A stretch of DNA of 64,000 bases, taken from positions 2,187,170 to 2,251,169 of the forward strand of contig NZ_JACHCL010000001.1 in NCBI RefSeq assembly GCF_014200725.1, given 5' to 3'. Positions 28,276-36,988 of the stretch are shown piece after piece; the first letter of the stretch is position 1; the number at the start of each line of letters is the position of its first letter. Made by a program: the position numbers and the translations under genes. The notes beneath the pieces are model-generated. The model was not told the DNA's origin, made no database searches, and saw nothing but the letters and a program-made list of their open reading frames with translations. The DNA comes from Janthinobacterium silvisoli. GTDB taxonomy: Bacteria; Pseudomonadota; Gammaproteobacteria; Burkholderiales; Burkholderiaceae_D.

Positions 28276-29136
28276 CTAGTCTTCTTGTGTATAAGCGGCG
28301 GACATCTGCTTGCGGCGGCGACGGTCGGCGCGCGCCAGCATCACGCTGAAAATGATTACGGCGATCGTCACCACCAGAATCGTCAGGGCGGCCACGGCGT
28401 TGACGCGCGGGTCCAGGCCCAGGCGCGCACGCGAAAAGATCACCAGCGGCATCGTCGTCGAGCCGGGGCCAGACAAGAAGGCCGACAGCACCACGTCGTC
28501 CAGCGAGAGCGTAAACGTCAGCAGCCAGGCCGATGCCAGCGCCTGCGTGATATTGGGCAGGGTCACCAGGAAAAATACCTGATGCGCGCGGCAGCCCAGG
28601 TCCATCGCCGCTTCGGCCAGCGATTTGCTCATTTCCTGCAAGCGCGATTGCACCACCACCGCCGCATACGCCATGCCCAACAGGGTATGCCCCAGCCAGA
28701 TCGTCAGCACGCCACGCTCGGGAAAACCAAACACCTTTTGCATGGACACCAGCATCAGCAGCAAAGACAGGCCGATGATCACTTCCGGCATCACCAGCGG
28801 CGCGCTGACCATCGACGAAAACAGGGTGCGGCCACGGAAGCGCTGGTAGCTGTTCAAGGCAAACGCAGCGAAGGTACCCAGGATCACGGAAGACGTGGCC
28901 GAGAAAAAGGCAATCTTCAGCGACAGGCCAAAACCGGAAATGATTTCGCTATCGTTCATCAATTCGCTATACCAGCGCAGCGAAAAGCCGCTCCACACCA
29001 TGTCCTGGCGCGAGCTGTTGAACGAGAAAACGATCAGCACGATGATGGGCAGGTACAGGAACAGATAGCCGAGCGACAACCAGCCGCGGCCAAACCAGCG
29101 CTGCAAAAAGGTAGCTCCACTCACATTTGCGCTCAT
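28276..29136 (-). CDS. potI: Polyamine ABC transporter permease, PotI-type
   Basis: A 286-residue inner membrane permease with six hydrophobic segments. The EAA loop that contacts the ATPase is AAMDLGCRAHQVFFLVTLPN. The N-terminal GYLFLYLPIIVLIVFSFNSS and the SLRWYSELMND motif are typical of PotI/PotC. The ATG overlaps the stop of the PotH-type gene (ATGA). With PotH it forms the membrane channel of a putrescine/spermidine importer. Polyamine specificity is supported by the surrounding catabolic genes. Confidence 0.9.
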   Translation of the reverse strand: MSANVSGATFLQRWFGRGWLSLGYLFLYLPIIVLIVFSFNSSRQDMVWSGFSLRWYSELMNDSEIISGFGLSLKIAFFSATSSVILGTFAAFALNSYQRFRGRTLFSSMVSAPLVMPEVIIGLSLLLMLVSMQKVFGFPERGVLTIWLGHTLLGMAYAAVVVQSRLQEMSKSLAEAAMDLGCRAHQVFFLVTLPNITQALASAWLLTFTLSLDDVVLSAFLSGPGSTTMPLVIFSRARLGLDPRVNAVAALTILVVTIAVIIFSVMLARADRRRRKQMSAAYTQED

Positions 29137-30062
29137 GCCCGCTCCTCCCCATCCTGGTCCGTCTTGTACTTGTTAAAAATCGCCATCGGCACCAGGATCA
29201 GCAAGATCACCAGCACCGTCACCGACGACGCCATGGCCCAGTCATTATTGGTGAAGTATTCATCCCACAGCACGCGGCCTATCATCAGCGTTTCCGGGCC
29301 GCCCAGCAGCTCGGGAATCACATATTCACCCACCGATGGAATGAAGACCAGCATGGCGCCAGCGATGATGCCCGACTTCGACAGCGGCACGGTGATGCGC
29401 CAGAACGCCTGCAGTGGCGTGGCGCCCAGGTCGGCCGCCGCCTCCAGGTAGCGCATGTCCATCTTCACCAGGTTGGCGTACAGCGGCAAGATCATGAACG
29501 GCAGATAGGCGTAGACCATGCCGACCACCAGCGAGAACGAGGTGTTCATCATGTGCAGCGGTGCGCTGATCACACCCAGCGACAGCAGCAAGTCATTCAG
29601 CAAACCCTGGTTAGCCAGGATGCCCTTCCACGCATACACGCGCAGCAAAAAGGAAGTCCAGAACGGCAGCATCACCAGCATCATCAGCACCGGGCGAATG
29701 GACGGCTTGGCGCGCGCCATGAAGTAGGCAAACGGGTAGCCGATCACCAGGCAAATAGCGGTGGTCATCGCCGCATACTTGATGGAACTGAGGTAGGTGA
29801 GCAGATACAGTTCATCGGCGGCTATGAACAGATAATTGGCGATCTTGACCTTCAGCACGACGATGCCATCGACATACGACAGCAAGCCGCCGAACGGGCT
29901 GCCCGCCGTATCCATATCGGATAGGCTGATACGCAGCACGATCAGGAAGGGGATCAAAAAGGCGACCGTCAGGAACAGCGCCGGCACGGCGATCACGGCG
30001 TTCTTCCCCGTGATCCAGCGCAGGGTGACGAGATTGCGCAGCATTTTCAGCATGGACGTCAT
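29133..30062 (-). CDS. potH: Polyamine ABC transporter permease, PotH-type
   Basis: A 309-residue permease with six membrane segments (first at about residues 25-45). The EAA loop is AAADLGATPLQAFWRITVPLS, followed by the family's VFIPSVGEYVIPELLGGP. The start ATG 30062 has a GAGG SD; an internal Met at codon 4 is an alternative. It lies 8 bp downstream of the ATPase gene and overlaps potI by 4 bp. It is the partner permease of PotI in the same importer. Confidence 0.9.
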   Translation of the reverse strand: MTSMLKMLRNLVTLRWITGKNAVIAVPALFLTVAFLIPFLIVLRISLSDMDTAGSPFGGLLSYVDGIVVLKVKIANYLFIAADELYLLTYLSSIKYAAMTTAICLVIGYPFAYFMARAKPSIRPVLMMLVMLPFWTSFLLRVYAWKGILANQGLLNDLLLSLGVISAPLHMMNTSFSLVVGMVYAYLPFMILPLYANLVKMDMRYLEAAADLGATPLQAFWRITVPLSKSGIIAGAMLVFIPSVGEYVIPELLGGPETLMIGRVLWDEYFTNNDWAMASSVTVLVILLILVPMAIFNKYKTDQDGEERA

Positions 30063-30069
30063 GATGGCC

Positions 30070-31218
30070 TCAGCTGGTCAGCACGACGATGTCGGCGCCA
30101 TCCCACCACACCCACACACGCTGGTCGCGCTCCAGGCGCGCCACGTCATGGCGGGCCGCGTTGGTGCGCGACACCTTCACCACCGTGCCGCTGTCGAGCC
30201 GCACATGGTAGCTGGTTTCATTGCCAAAATACGCCATGGCGACGATCAGACCCTGGGCGCAGTTATAGCCATGTTCCGCTGGCGAAGCGCGCTCTTCCAG
30301 CGTGGGAGCGTCGATCTGGATGGCGATCTTTTCAGGCCGCACGGCCACCGAGACATCCATGCCCAGGTTGCCCGTGATGCCGTGGGCCACATACTGGCGG
30401 CCGTCTGGTGTATCGACCACCACGTGATCGGGTTCGTCTTCCGTGATGCGGCCGTCGAACAAATTCACGCTGCCGATAAAGTCGGCGACGAAGCGGCAAT
30501 TTGGCGTTTCATAGATTTCACCAGGCGCGCCCACCTGCAAGATGCGCCCTTCGCTCATGACGGCGATGCGCGTGGCCATGCTCATCGCTTCATCCTGGTC
30601 GTGCGTGACCATCACGCAAGTGACGCCCACCTGTTCGATGATATTCACCAGTTCCATCTGCGTGCGCTCGCGCAGCTTCTTGTCGAGCGCGCCCAGCGGC
30701 TCGTCCAGCAGCAGCAATTGCGGACGCTTGGCCAGACTGCGCGCCAGCGCCACGCGCTGCTGCTGACCGCCCGACAACTGATGCGGTTTGCGCTTCGCGT
30801 ATTGCGTCAGCTGTACCAGCGCCAGCATCTGCTCCACGCGCGCGCTAATCTCCGCTTTCGGCAAGCCATCGCGGCGCAGGCCAAAAGCGATGTTGTCCCA
30901 TACCGACAAATGCGGAAACAGCGCATACGACTGGAACATCATATTGATCGGCCGCTGATGCGGCGGCACGTCGACGATGCTGTTACCCGCCAGCGCGATC
31001 GTGCCCGAGGTCGGCGTCTCGAAACCGGCCAGCATGCGCAGCAGGGTCGACTTGCCGCAGCCTGAACTGCCCAGCAAGGCGAAAATCTCGCCCTTGTTGA
31101 TCGTCACGGAAATGGCATCGACGGCGCGCACGCCATCGAATTCCTTGACCAGCTGGTCAATCAGCAAAAATGGCGCTTGGGCGTCGCTGGCCGACGCGGC
31201 AGGTGTTGCTATCGTCAT
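30070..31218 (-). CDS. potG: Polyamine ABC transporter ATP-binding protein, PotG/PotA-type
   Basis: A 382-residue ABC ATPase. Walker A is LLGSSGCGKST, the Q loop is in MMFQSYALFPHLSVWDN, the signature is LSGGQQQRVALARSL and Walker B is LLLLDEPLGALD. It has a C-terminal regulatory TOBE domain (from about residue 280, AVRPEKIAIQ) as in PotG. The start at 31218 was preferred because the homologous part begins soon after; the open frame extends far upstream through a terminator hairpin. It heads the minus-strand potGHI-aldehyde dehydrogenase run. No PotF-type periplasmic binding protein gene is adjacent in the window. Confidence 0.9.
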   Translation of the reverse strand: MTIATPAASASDAQAPFLLIDQLVKEFDGVRAVDAISVTINKGEIFALLGSSGCGKSTLLRMLAGFETPTSGTIALAGNSIVDVPPHQRPINMMFQSYALFPHLSVWDNIAFGLRRDGLPKAEISARVEQMLALVQLTQYAKRKPHQLSGGQQQRVALARSLAKRPQLLLLDEPLGALDKKLRERTQMELVNIIEQVGVTCVMVTHDQDEAMSMATRIAVMSEGRILQVGAPGEIYETPNCRFVADFIGSVNLFDGRITEDEPDHVVVDTPDGRQYVAHGITGNLGMDVSVAVRPEKIAIQIDAPTLEERASPAEHGYNCAQGLIVAMAYFGNETSYHVRLDSGTVVKVSRTNAARHDVARLERDQRVWVWWDGADIVVLTS

Positions 31219-31249
31219 GTATGGGTGCTTTGGTAAAAGGGTGTCAAAA

Positions 31250-31278
31250 TGAAAAACTGGCCGCTCTGTGAGCGGCCA
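31250..31278 (-). terminator. Terminator between the aminotransferase and potG
   Basis: Perfect 8-bp stem TGGCCGCT / AGCGGCCA with a 5-nt loop, followed on the minus strand by GTTTTTCATTTT. It separates the puuD-puuA-aminotransferase transcript from the transporter genes, which then need read-through or their own promoter. Confidence 0.8.
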
Positions 31279-31358
31279 AGATGGAAGTTTAGCGGAACTG
31301 CCGCGATTGCGGTCCAAAAAATGCGCAGATGACGGCAAAAGTGCGGAAAAACCTACAC

Positions 31359-32813
31359 TCAGCCCTTTTCCTGCACTTCCGCGTAGGTCTTGTCCAAGCA
31401 TAGCCTGATCAGAGCCACCATCTCGTCGATCTGCGCCCGCGTCATGACCAGCGGCGGGGCCACGATCATGCGTTCGCCCACGGCCCGCATGATCACGCCA
31501 TTGTCGAACATATGGCGGCGGCAGATCATGCCCACGCCCTGATCCTCGTCAAACAACACATTGTCATGCACGCTCTGCCCCTTGCTGCGCACCAGGTTCA
31601 GGCCCGCCACCAGGCCGCAACTATCGGCGTAACCGACCAGTGGATGCGTCGCCAGGCTGGCGAAACGCTGTTTCAGGTAGGGCCCCGTATCCTCAGCTAC
31701 CCTACGCACCAGGTTTTCGTCTTCGAGGATGCGAATATTTTCCAGCGCCGCCGCGCACGCCACCGGGTGGCCCGAATAGGTGAAACCGTGCGTAAATTCG
31801 CCGCCCTTGTCGATCAGGACTTTGGCCACCCTGTCGCCCACCAGCACGCCGCCCAGCGGCACATAACCGGACGTGACGCCTTTGGCAAACGTGATCAGGT
31901 CGGGCCGGATGCCAAACAGTTCGGAGCCGAACCAGCGCCCCATACGGCCGAAGCCGCAGATAACTTCATCGGCGATCAGCAAGATGCCGTACTTGTCGCA
32001 GATGCGCTGGATCTCGGGCCAGTAAGTGGCTGGCGGAATGATCACGCCACCGGCGCCCTGCACCGGCTCGCCGATAAAGGCGGCCACCTTGTCGGCGCCC
32101 ACTTCGAGGATTTTTTCTTCCAGCCAGCCAGCCGCTTTCAAACCAAATGCTTCCGGTGTCAAACCGTGGCCCGCTTCCAGGTAATTGGGCTGGCCGATAT
32201 GGACGATGCCCGGAATCGGCAAGCCGCCCTGAGCATGCATGCCATCCATGCCGCCCAGCGACGCGCCCGCCACCGTGCTGCCGTGGTAAGCATTGTGGCG
32301 GCTGATAATGGTATGGCGCTCCTTGTAGCCCAGCAAATCCCAGTAGCGGCGCACCATGCGCACATTGGTGTCGTTCGCTTCCGAGCCGGAACTGGTAAAG
32401 AACACGTGCTGGAACTGCGGTGGCGATATCTGCGCCAGCTTGGCTGCCAGCTGCGCGGCCGGCACATTGGTGGTGCCGAAAAAGCTGTTATAAAACGGCA
32501 GGGTTTCCATCTGCCGGTACACGGCTTGCGAAATCGAGGTGCGGCCATACCCTACGTTCACGCACCACAAGCCCGACATGCCATCGACGATTTTTTTGCC
32601 CTGGCTATCCCACAGGTAGACGCCATCGCCACGCACGATCACGCGCGCGCCCTTGGTTGCGAGGTCCTGGAAATCGGTGAAAGGATGCAGGTAGTGCGCC
32701 GAGTCCAGCTGCTGGATGGCGGCCGTATCGAATACTGGCGGCGTGGCGTTTTTCTGCGCCACGGAAGCAATGAGGGCGGCGCCGGGCGCCAGCGGATTGT
32801 TTGTTATGCTCAT
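31359..32813 (-). CDS. spuC: Class III aminotransferase, putrescine-pyruvate type (SpuC-like)
   Basis: A PLP-dependent aminotransferase of the omega/class III group, 484 residues. The cofactor site is recognisable: SGSEANDTNVRM, YHGSTVAGASLGG, LIADEVICGFGRMG with the PLP-contacting Asp, and the Schiff-base Lys in FAKGVTSGYVPLGG. Close relatives transaminate putrescine (or beta-alanine) with pyruvate, giving 4-aminobutanal. The strong SD AAGGAGC lies in the 12 bp between it and the glutamine synthetase-like gene, so they are co-translated. A terminator follows. Putrescine as substrate is inferred from neighbours and similarity. Confidence 0.88.
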   Translation of the reverse strand: MSITNNPLAPGAALIASVAQKNATPPVFDTAAIQQLDSAHYLHPFTDFQDLATKGARVIVRGDGVYLWDSQGKKIVDGMSGLWCVNVGYGRTSISQAVYRQMETLPFYNSFFGTTNVPAAQLAAKLAQISPPQFQHVFFTSSGSEANDTNVRMVRRYWDLLGYKERHTIISRHNAYHGSTVAGASLGGMDGMHAQGGLPIPGIVHIGQPNYLEAGHGLTPEAFGLKAAGWLEEKILEVGADKVAAFIGEPVQGAGGVIIPPATYWPEIQRICDKYGILLIADEVICGFGRMGRWFGSELFGIRPDLITFAKGVTSGYVPLGGVLVGDRVAKVLIDKGGEFTHGFTYSGHPVACAAALENIRILEDENLVRRVAEDTGPYLKQRFASLATHPLVGYADSCGLVAGLNLVRSKGQSVHDNVLFDEDQGVGMICRRHMFDNGVIMRAVGERMIVAPPLVMTRAQIDEMVALIRLCLDKTYAEVQEKG

Positions 32814-32825
32814 GCGTGCTCCTTT

Positions 32826-34196
32826 TTAAACATGCAGTAACAGGTGCTCACGCTCCCAAGGACTGATGACGGTCATGAATTCCTGGTGTTCCAGATCCTT
32901 GATGGCCGCGTACACGTCGATGAAGCGTTCGCCCAGCACCGTGCGCAATTTGTCTTCCGCGCGCAGCAGCTGCAGCGCTTCCGGCAAGCCTTGCGGCAAT
33001 TCGAATTTCAAGTCATAAGCACTGCCCACCATCATCGGCGTCGGTTCGATCTGTTCCACCATGCCCAGGTAGCCGCAAGCCAGGGTAACGGCCAGGGCCA
33101 GATAGGGATTGGCGTCGGCGCCGATGATGCGGTTTTCGATGCGGCGGTCCTGCACCCCGGATTCGGGTACGCGGAAACCCACCGTGCGGTTGTCCAGGCC
33201 CCACTGGATATTGATGGGTGCAGCCGTATGGCGCACGATGCGGCGGTAGGAATTCACATACGGCGCGACGATGGCCATGGCCGACGGCATATAGCGCTGC
33301 AAGCCGCCGATGTAATGCTTGAAGATGGTGGCGGCCGAACCGTCTTCGTTGCTGAAGATATTCAAGCCCGTCTTCGCATCGGTCACGCTCTGATGCACAT
33401 GCATGGCGGACCCCGGCTCGCCGGCCATCGGCTTGGCCATGAAGGTGGCGTACATATCGTGCTTGAGCGCCGCTTCGCGCAGGGTGCGCTTGAAGAAAAA
33501 TACCTTGTCTGCCAGGCCCAGCGGATCGCCATGCAGGAAGTTGATTTCCATCTGGCCCGCGCCAATTTCATGGATCAGGGTATCGACGTCGAGGTTCATC
33601 AATTCGCAGTAATCGTAGATATCCTCGAACAGCGGATCGAACTCGTTGACGGCGTCGATGCTGTACACCTGGCGGCTGGTTTCGGCGCGGCCGCTGCGGC
33701 CGATGGGCGGCTTCAATGGCAAGTCCGGATCCATGTTCTTTGCCGTCAGGTAGAACTCCAGTTCAGGCGCCACCACCGGCTTCCATCCCTTGTCCGCATA
33801 CAGTTTCAGCACGCGGCGCAGCACAGATCTTGGAGCAAAATCGACCAGCATGCCATCGGAAAAATAACAGTCGTGGATCACTTGTGCGGTGGGATCGGTG
33901 GCCCACGGCACCATGGTGATGGTGGTGGGATCGGCCTTTAAAATCATGTCGCGGTCAGTGCTGGAAATGGCACGGTCATAGCCGCCATCGTCGACCGGAT
34001 AATTGCCCGTCACCGTCATGCCCAGCACCGCTTCGGGGATGCGCATGCCGCGCTCCTGGGTGAATTTACCGCGCGGCAGGATCTTTCCCCGCGCCACCCC
34101 GGTCAGGTCAGGCACCAGGCATTCTATCTCCGTGACCCGCTTTTCATTGAGCCACAAATCCATATCGGTATAAGTGAAATTTTCGCGTATTGCCAT
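32826..34196 (-). CDS. puuA: Gamma-glutamylputrescine synthetase (glutamine synthetase-like)
   Basis: A 456-residue enzyme of the glutamine synthetase superfamily, PuuA/SpuI-PauA branch, which glutamylates putrescine or other polyamines using ATP. It has the N-terminal beta-grasp (WLNEKRVTEIECLVPDLTGVARGKILP), the E-x-E metal motif in VAPELEFYLTA, GQMEINFLHGDPL, the His-containing PGSAMHVHQSV and the ATP-site YVNSYRRI. The tyrosine adenylylation loop of true GlnA is absent, consistent with a catabolic enzyme. SD GAGAGGGAAG. It lies between puuD and the aminotransferase in one operon. Substrate selectivity is inferred from family and context. Confidence 0.88.
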   Translation of the reverse strand: MAIRENFTYTDMDLWLNEKRVTEIECLVPDLTGVARGKILPRGKFTQERGMRIPEAVLGMTVTGNYPVDDGGYDRAISSTDRDMILKADPTTITMVPWATDPTAQVIHDCYFSDGMLVDFAPRSVLRRVLKLYADKGWKPVVAPELEFYLTAKNMDPDLPLKPPIGRSGRAETSRQVYSIDAVNEFDPLFEDIYDYCELMNLDVDTLIHEIGAGQMEINFLHGDPLGLADKVFFFKRTLREAALKHDMYATFMAKPMAGEPGSAMHVHQSVTDAKTGLNIFSNEDGSAATIFKHYIGGLQRYMPSAMAIVAPYVNSYRRIVRHTAAPINIQWGLDNRTVGFRVPESGVQDRRIENRIIGADANPYLALAVTLACGYLGMVEQIEPTPMMVGSAYDLKFELPQGLPEALQLLRAEDKLRTVLGERFIDVYAAIKDLEHQEFMTVISPWEREHLLLHV

Positions 34197-34263
34197 ACTT
34201 CCCTCTCGCTGGTCTTGATCAAGCGCCGCGTGCTAAGAACTTATTTCAATGCGGCGCGCCGGT

Positions 34264-35037
34264 TCAATCTGCTGCTGTCAGGCGATGCTGCTGTTCTTGA
34301 AAATCGCGGCAAGCCTGGCCGAAAGCGCCGAATAAGCGCATCGCTAACGGATTGCTTTCAACTTGCCACTCTGGGTGCCACTGTACCGCCATCGCGAAAC
34401 CTTCAGCGCCAGCTACCGCAAAAGCTTCGACCAGGCCATCGTCGGCCAGCGCTTCGACGATCAAGCCATCGGCCAAGCGGGCCACGCCCTGGCCATGCAG
34501 GGAGTTGACCATCATCTCGCTCTCGCCACCGAGTATGCGCGACAACATGCCGCCCGGCGTCAGACGCACGCGGTGCGCAGGGCCGTACTGGCGCTCGATA
34601 GGTTGACGTACATCTTCGCGGTGATCCTGCATATTGGCCACCGCATGCACGGCCTGGTGCAGGCTGCCGCCCAGCGCCACATTGATTTCCTGGAAGCCGC
34701 GGCAGATGGCCATCAAGGGCAGCTTGCGTGCCAGGGCCGCGCGTATCAGGGGCAAGGTGGTGGCGTCGCGGGCGGCGTCTTGCGGCAGCTCGGGAAAGCG
34801 GATCGCTTCGCCATACAGGCGCGCATCGACATTCGATGCGGCGCCCGTCAGCAAGACGCCGTCGGCGATACGCAGCGCAGCATCGAGATCAGTGCCGGAG
34901 CCGAACGCGGGCAAGACCAGCGGCATGCAATCGGCCCCCAGCAGCACTGCTTGCAGGTATTTGTCCTGCGCTATATGCCAGACATGATTACCAAGCTGGC
35001 GCTGGCAGGCAGGAACGAGAACGATGGGACGGCGCAT
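34264..35037 (-). CDS. puuD: Gamma-glutamyl-gamma-aminobutyrate hydrolase (class I glutamine amidotransferase-like)
   Basis: A 257-residue hydrolase that releases GABA from gamma-glutamyl-GABA. The start 35037 (MRRPIVLVPACQRQ) has a GAGGTG SD; the open frame continues upstream without support. The catalytic Cys is in LMAICRGFQEINVALGG, a hallmark of PuuD/PauD proteins, with the partner His in AVQWHPEWQ. The N-terminal WHIAQDKYLQAV and GVLLTGAASNVDARLYGE also match the family. It is first in the minus-strand puuD-puuA-spuC operon and divergent from the MFS gene. Confident at family level. Confidence 0.92.
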   Translation of the reverse strand: MRRPIVLVPACQRQLGNHVWHIAQDKYLQAVLLGADCMPLVLPAFGSGTDLDAALRIADGVLLTGAASNVDARLYGEAIRFPELPQDAARDATTLPLIRAALARKLPLMAICRGFQEINVALGGSLHQAVHAVANMQDHREDVRQPIERQYGPAHRVRLTPGGMLSRILGGESEMMVNSLHGQGVARLADGLIVEALADDGLVEAFAVAGAEGFAMAVQWHPEWQVESNPLAMRLFGAFGQACRDFQEQQHRLTAAD

Positions 35038-35264
35038 AGTCAGACACCTCGCTAACGTGATGATCGAATGGCGGGCGCCCGTGCCGGGGCACACTCAAGG
35101 CAGCGGCTCGGGCTACACTAGCGGCTTTGCCGTAGTTGGTATTAAATTCATCATATGCCCGTCTGGTCTCAAACACCAGCACCGCCAGCAAAATCTGTCC
35201 ATTTCTCCATGAGCGAACGCCTTTTTTCCAGACCATCTTCCCCTCTTTATCCGCAGGGACAGCC

Positions 35265-36410
35265 ATGAAGCAAATGCCATGGCGCGACTTCTTTGCCCTG
35301 GTGGTCAGCATCGGCGTGGTGGGCCTGGGGCTGGGCGCCACCATGCCGCTCACGGCGCTGACGCTCGATCAGCGCGGCGTGGGCACCGACATCATCGGCA
35401 TGATCACGGCCGTCAGCGCCATCGGCATCCTGGCCGCCTCGCCATTCGTGGCTCGCTGGGTAGCGCGTTTCGGTCCGCGCGCCACCATGCTGGGCGCCGT
35501 GTGGATCGCCTCCCTTGCCACCATGTCCATGCAGTTCAGCGACAGCCTGCTGGCCTGGAGTCTGCTGCGCTTTGTGTTCGGCGGCGCCATGGGCGTGCTG
35601 TTTACCATCGGCGAAGCGTGGATCAACCGCCTGGCGCCCGACAATTCGCGGGGACGGGTGGTGGCCATGTACACCACCAGCTTTACCTTTTTCCAGCTGA
35701 TCGGCCCCGCGCTGGTAGCACTCTTCAACGACAAGATCAGCTGGAGCTTCGCCGCCTGCGGCTTGCTGTTTTTACTGGCCTTGCCGGGACTGATGCTGAT
35801 CTCGAACAGCGGCCCGCAGCAAGAAGCAGAAGAGCAAGGCGTGCGCTGGACACTGATCCTGCCGCGCATGCCGATGATCGTGCTGGGCGCCGCCTTCTTT
35901 GCCCTGTTCGATACGCTGGCGCTCAGCCTCCTGCCCCTGTACGCGATGCGGCACGGTATCGCCACCGACCTGGCCCTGCTGTCGGCCACGGTGGTGCTGG
36001 TGGGCGACACGGGCTTGCAGTTCGCGCTGGGATGGATGGCCGATCATTTTGGCCGCGCCAAAGTGCATGCCGGTTGCGGCGTAGCCGTCTGCCTGCTGCT
36101 GCCGCTACTGCCGTTTGCCGTCAATACGCCCTGGTTGTGGTGGACCTTGCTGCTGCTCCTGGGCGCTGCCGCCGGCGGCATCTATATGCTGGCGCTGGTC
36201 GCCTGTGGCGAACGGTTTACCGGCTTGTCGCTGACCAGCGCCAGCGCCATCGTCAACGCCACCTGGGGCGTCACCAGCGGCGGCGGCCCCCTGCTGACGG
36301 GCGTGTTGATGCAATCCGTGGGCGTCAACGCCCTGCCTGCCGTGATGTGGGTGTGCGCCGCCATCTTTGTCGGCAGCGCCGTGTGGGAGCGCAAAAAGGG
36401 TATCGTCTAA
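35265..36410 (+). CDS. MFS transporter
   Basis: A 381-residue major facilitator with 12 predicted hydrophobic segments. Cytosolic loop 2-3 carries the MFS motif as VARWVARFGPRATML, and the second half repeats it as GWMADHFGRAKVHAG. The start at 35265 has AGGG upstream; the open frame extends earlier but lacks a membrane segment. It is most like the YcaD/'MFS_1' drug-resistance-type subfamily. It is divergent from puuD over a 227-bp gap, so a link to polyamines is possible but unproven; its stop is 3 bp from that of the convergent small membrane protein gene. Confidence 0.85.
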   Translation: MKQMPWRDFFALVVSIGVVGLGLGATMPLTALTLDQRGVGTDIIGMITAVSAIGILAASPFVARWVARFGPRATMLGAVWIASLATMSMQFSDSLLAWSLLRFVFGGAMGVLFTIGEAWINRLAPDNSRGRVVAMYTTSFTFFQLIGPALVALFNDKISWSFAACGLLFLLALPGLMLISNSGPQQEAEEQGVRWTLILPRMPMIVLGAAFFALFDTLALSLLPLYAMRHGIATDLALLSATVVLVGDTGLQFALGWMADHFGRAKVHAGCGVAVCLLLPLLPFAVNTPWLWWTLLLLLGAAAGGIYMLALVACGERFTGLSLTSASAIVNATWGVTSGGGPLLTGVLMQSVGVNALPAVMWVCAAIFVGSAVWERKKGIV

Positions 36411-36413
36411 GCG

Positions 36414-36809
36414 CTATTTTTTCAGCTGCGCCAGCCGCCGCTGCAATTCCTCGGCCACCGGATAATTCGGATTGGCCTGCTTGAAAGCGCTCCACTCCGC
36501 CTGCGCCGTCCGGGCATCGCCCGCCTTCAGCAAGGCGTCGATCTTGACCAGCCAGGTAGCAGGGTCCAGCTTTGCCGACGCTGGCGAGGGTGCAGCCACC
36601 GCCGCTTGCTGCGATGCCGGCGCCGATTCCGCAGCCGGCCGGACTGGCGCCTGCTTCTTGCGGAACCAGTCCACGCCGGTCAGGTTCAAGGTCAGCAGCA
36701 CGGCAACGGCCAGCCCCAGAGGTATGCGCCAGCGCGTCAGGTAATCGGGGGCTTTTTTGGGCGCTTGATTAGCCGGTGGCGGCGCGTCCTTGTCATCGTT
36801 GTTATTCAT
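36414..36809 (-). CDS. Hypothetical single-pass membrane protein
   Basis: 131 residues, not recognised. The N-terminus is hydrophilic (MNNNDDKDAPPPANQAPKK), followed by one TM segment at about residues 29-47 (IPLGLAVAVLLTLNLTGVDWF), an Ala/Pro/Ser-rich linker and a C-terminal helical part (residues about 80-131) with an alternating Ala/Leu/Trp pattern resembling a single TPR-like hairpin (WLVKIDALLKAGDARTAQAEW). SD AAGGAG with 8-bp spacing supports the start. It could be an anchored adaptor or part of an unrecognised envelope complex. It stands alone between two convergent or divergent genes. Confidence 0.7.
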   Translation of the reverse strand: MNNNDDKDAPPPANQAPKKAPDYLTRWRIPLGLAVAVLLTLNLTGVDWFRKKQAPVRPAAESAPASQQAAVAAPSPASAKLDPATWLVKIDALLKAGDARTAQAEWSAFKQANPNYPVAEELQRRLAQLKK

Positions 36810-36988
36810 GCCAGGTCTCCTTCATTGGTGACAGGGCCAGTGTAGCCGAACTATGCGGCGGACACAGTGAAATCCAGGTAAAAGCAGCTATCGTCTAAGC
36901 TTTAGCGTGCGCTGCCCAACAGAACCGCAATCGTGCGGCACGCAAAAAGGTCTACCATGGAAAGCCACGCCAACCTGGAGTTCCGGAC

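Noticed and set aside
26872..29451. 859-codon plus-strand open frame over the aldehyde dehydrogenase and potI genes
   Set aside because: Shadow of two real minus-strand genes; His/Arg/Gln-rich translation without domains.
34988..35353. 121-codon minus-strand frame across the puuD-MFS divergent region
   Set aside because: Overlaps both neighbouring gene starts, has no family resemblance and would leave no promoter space.
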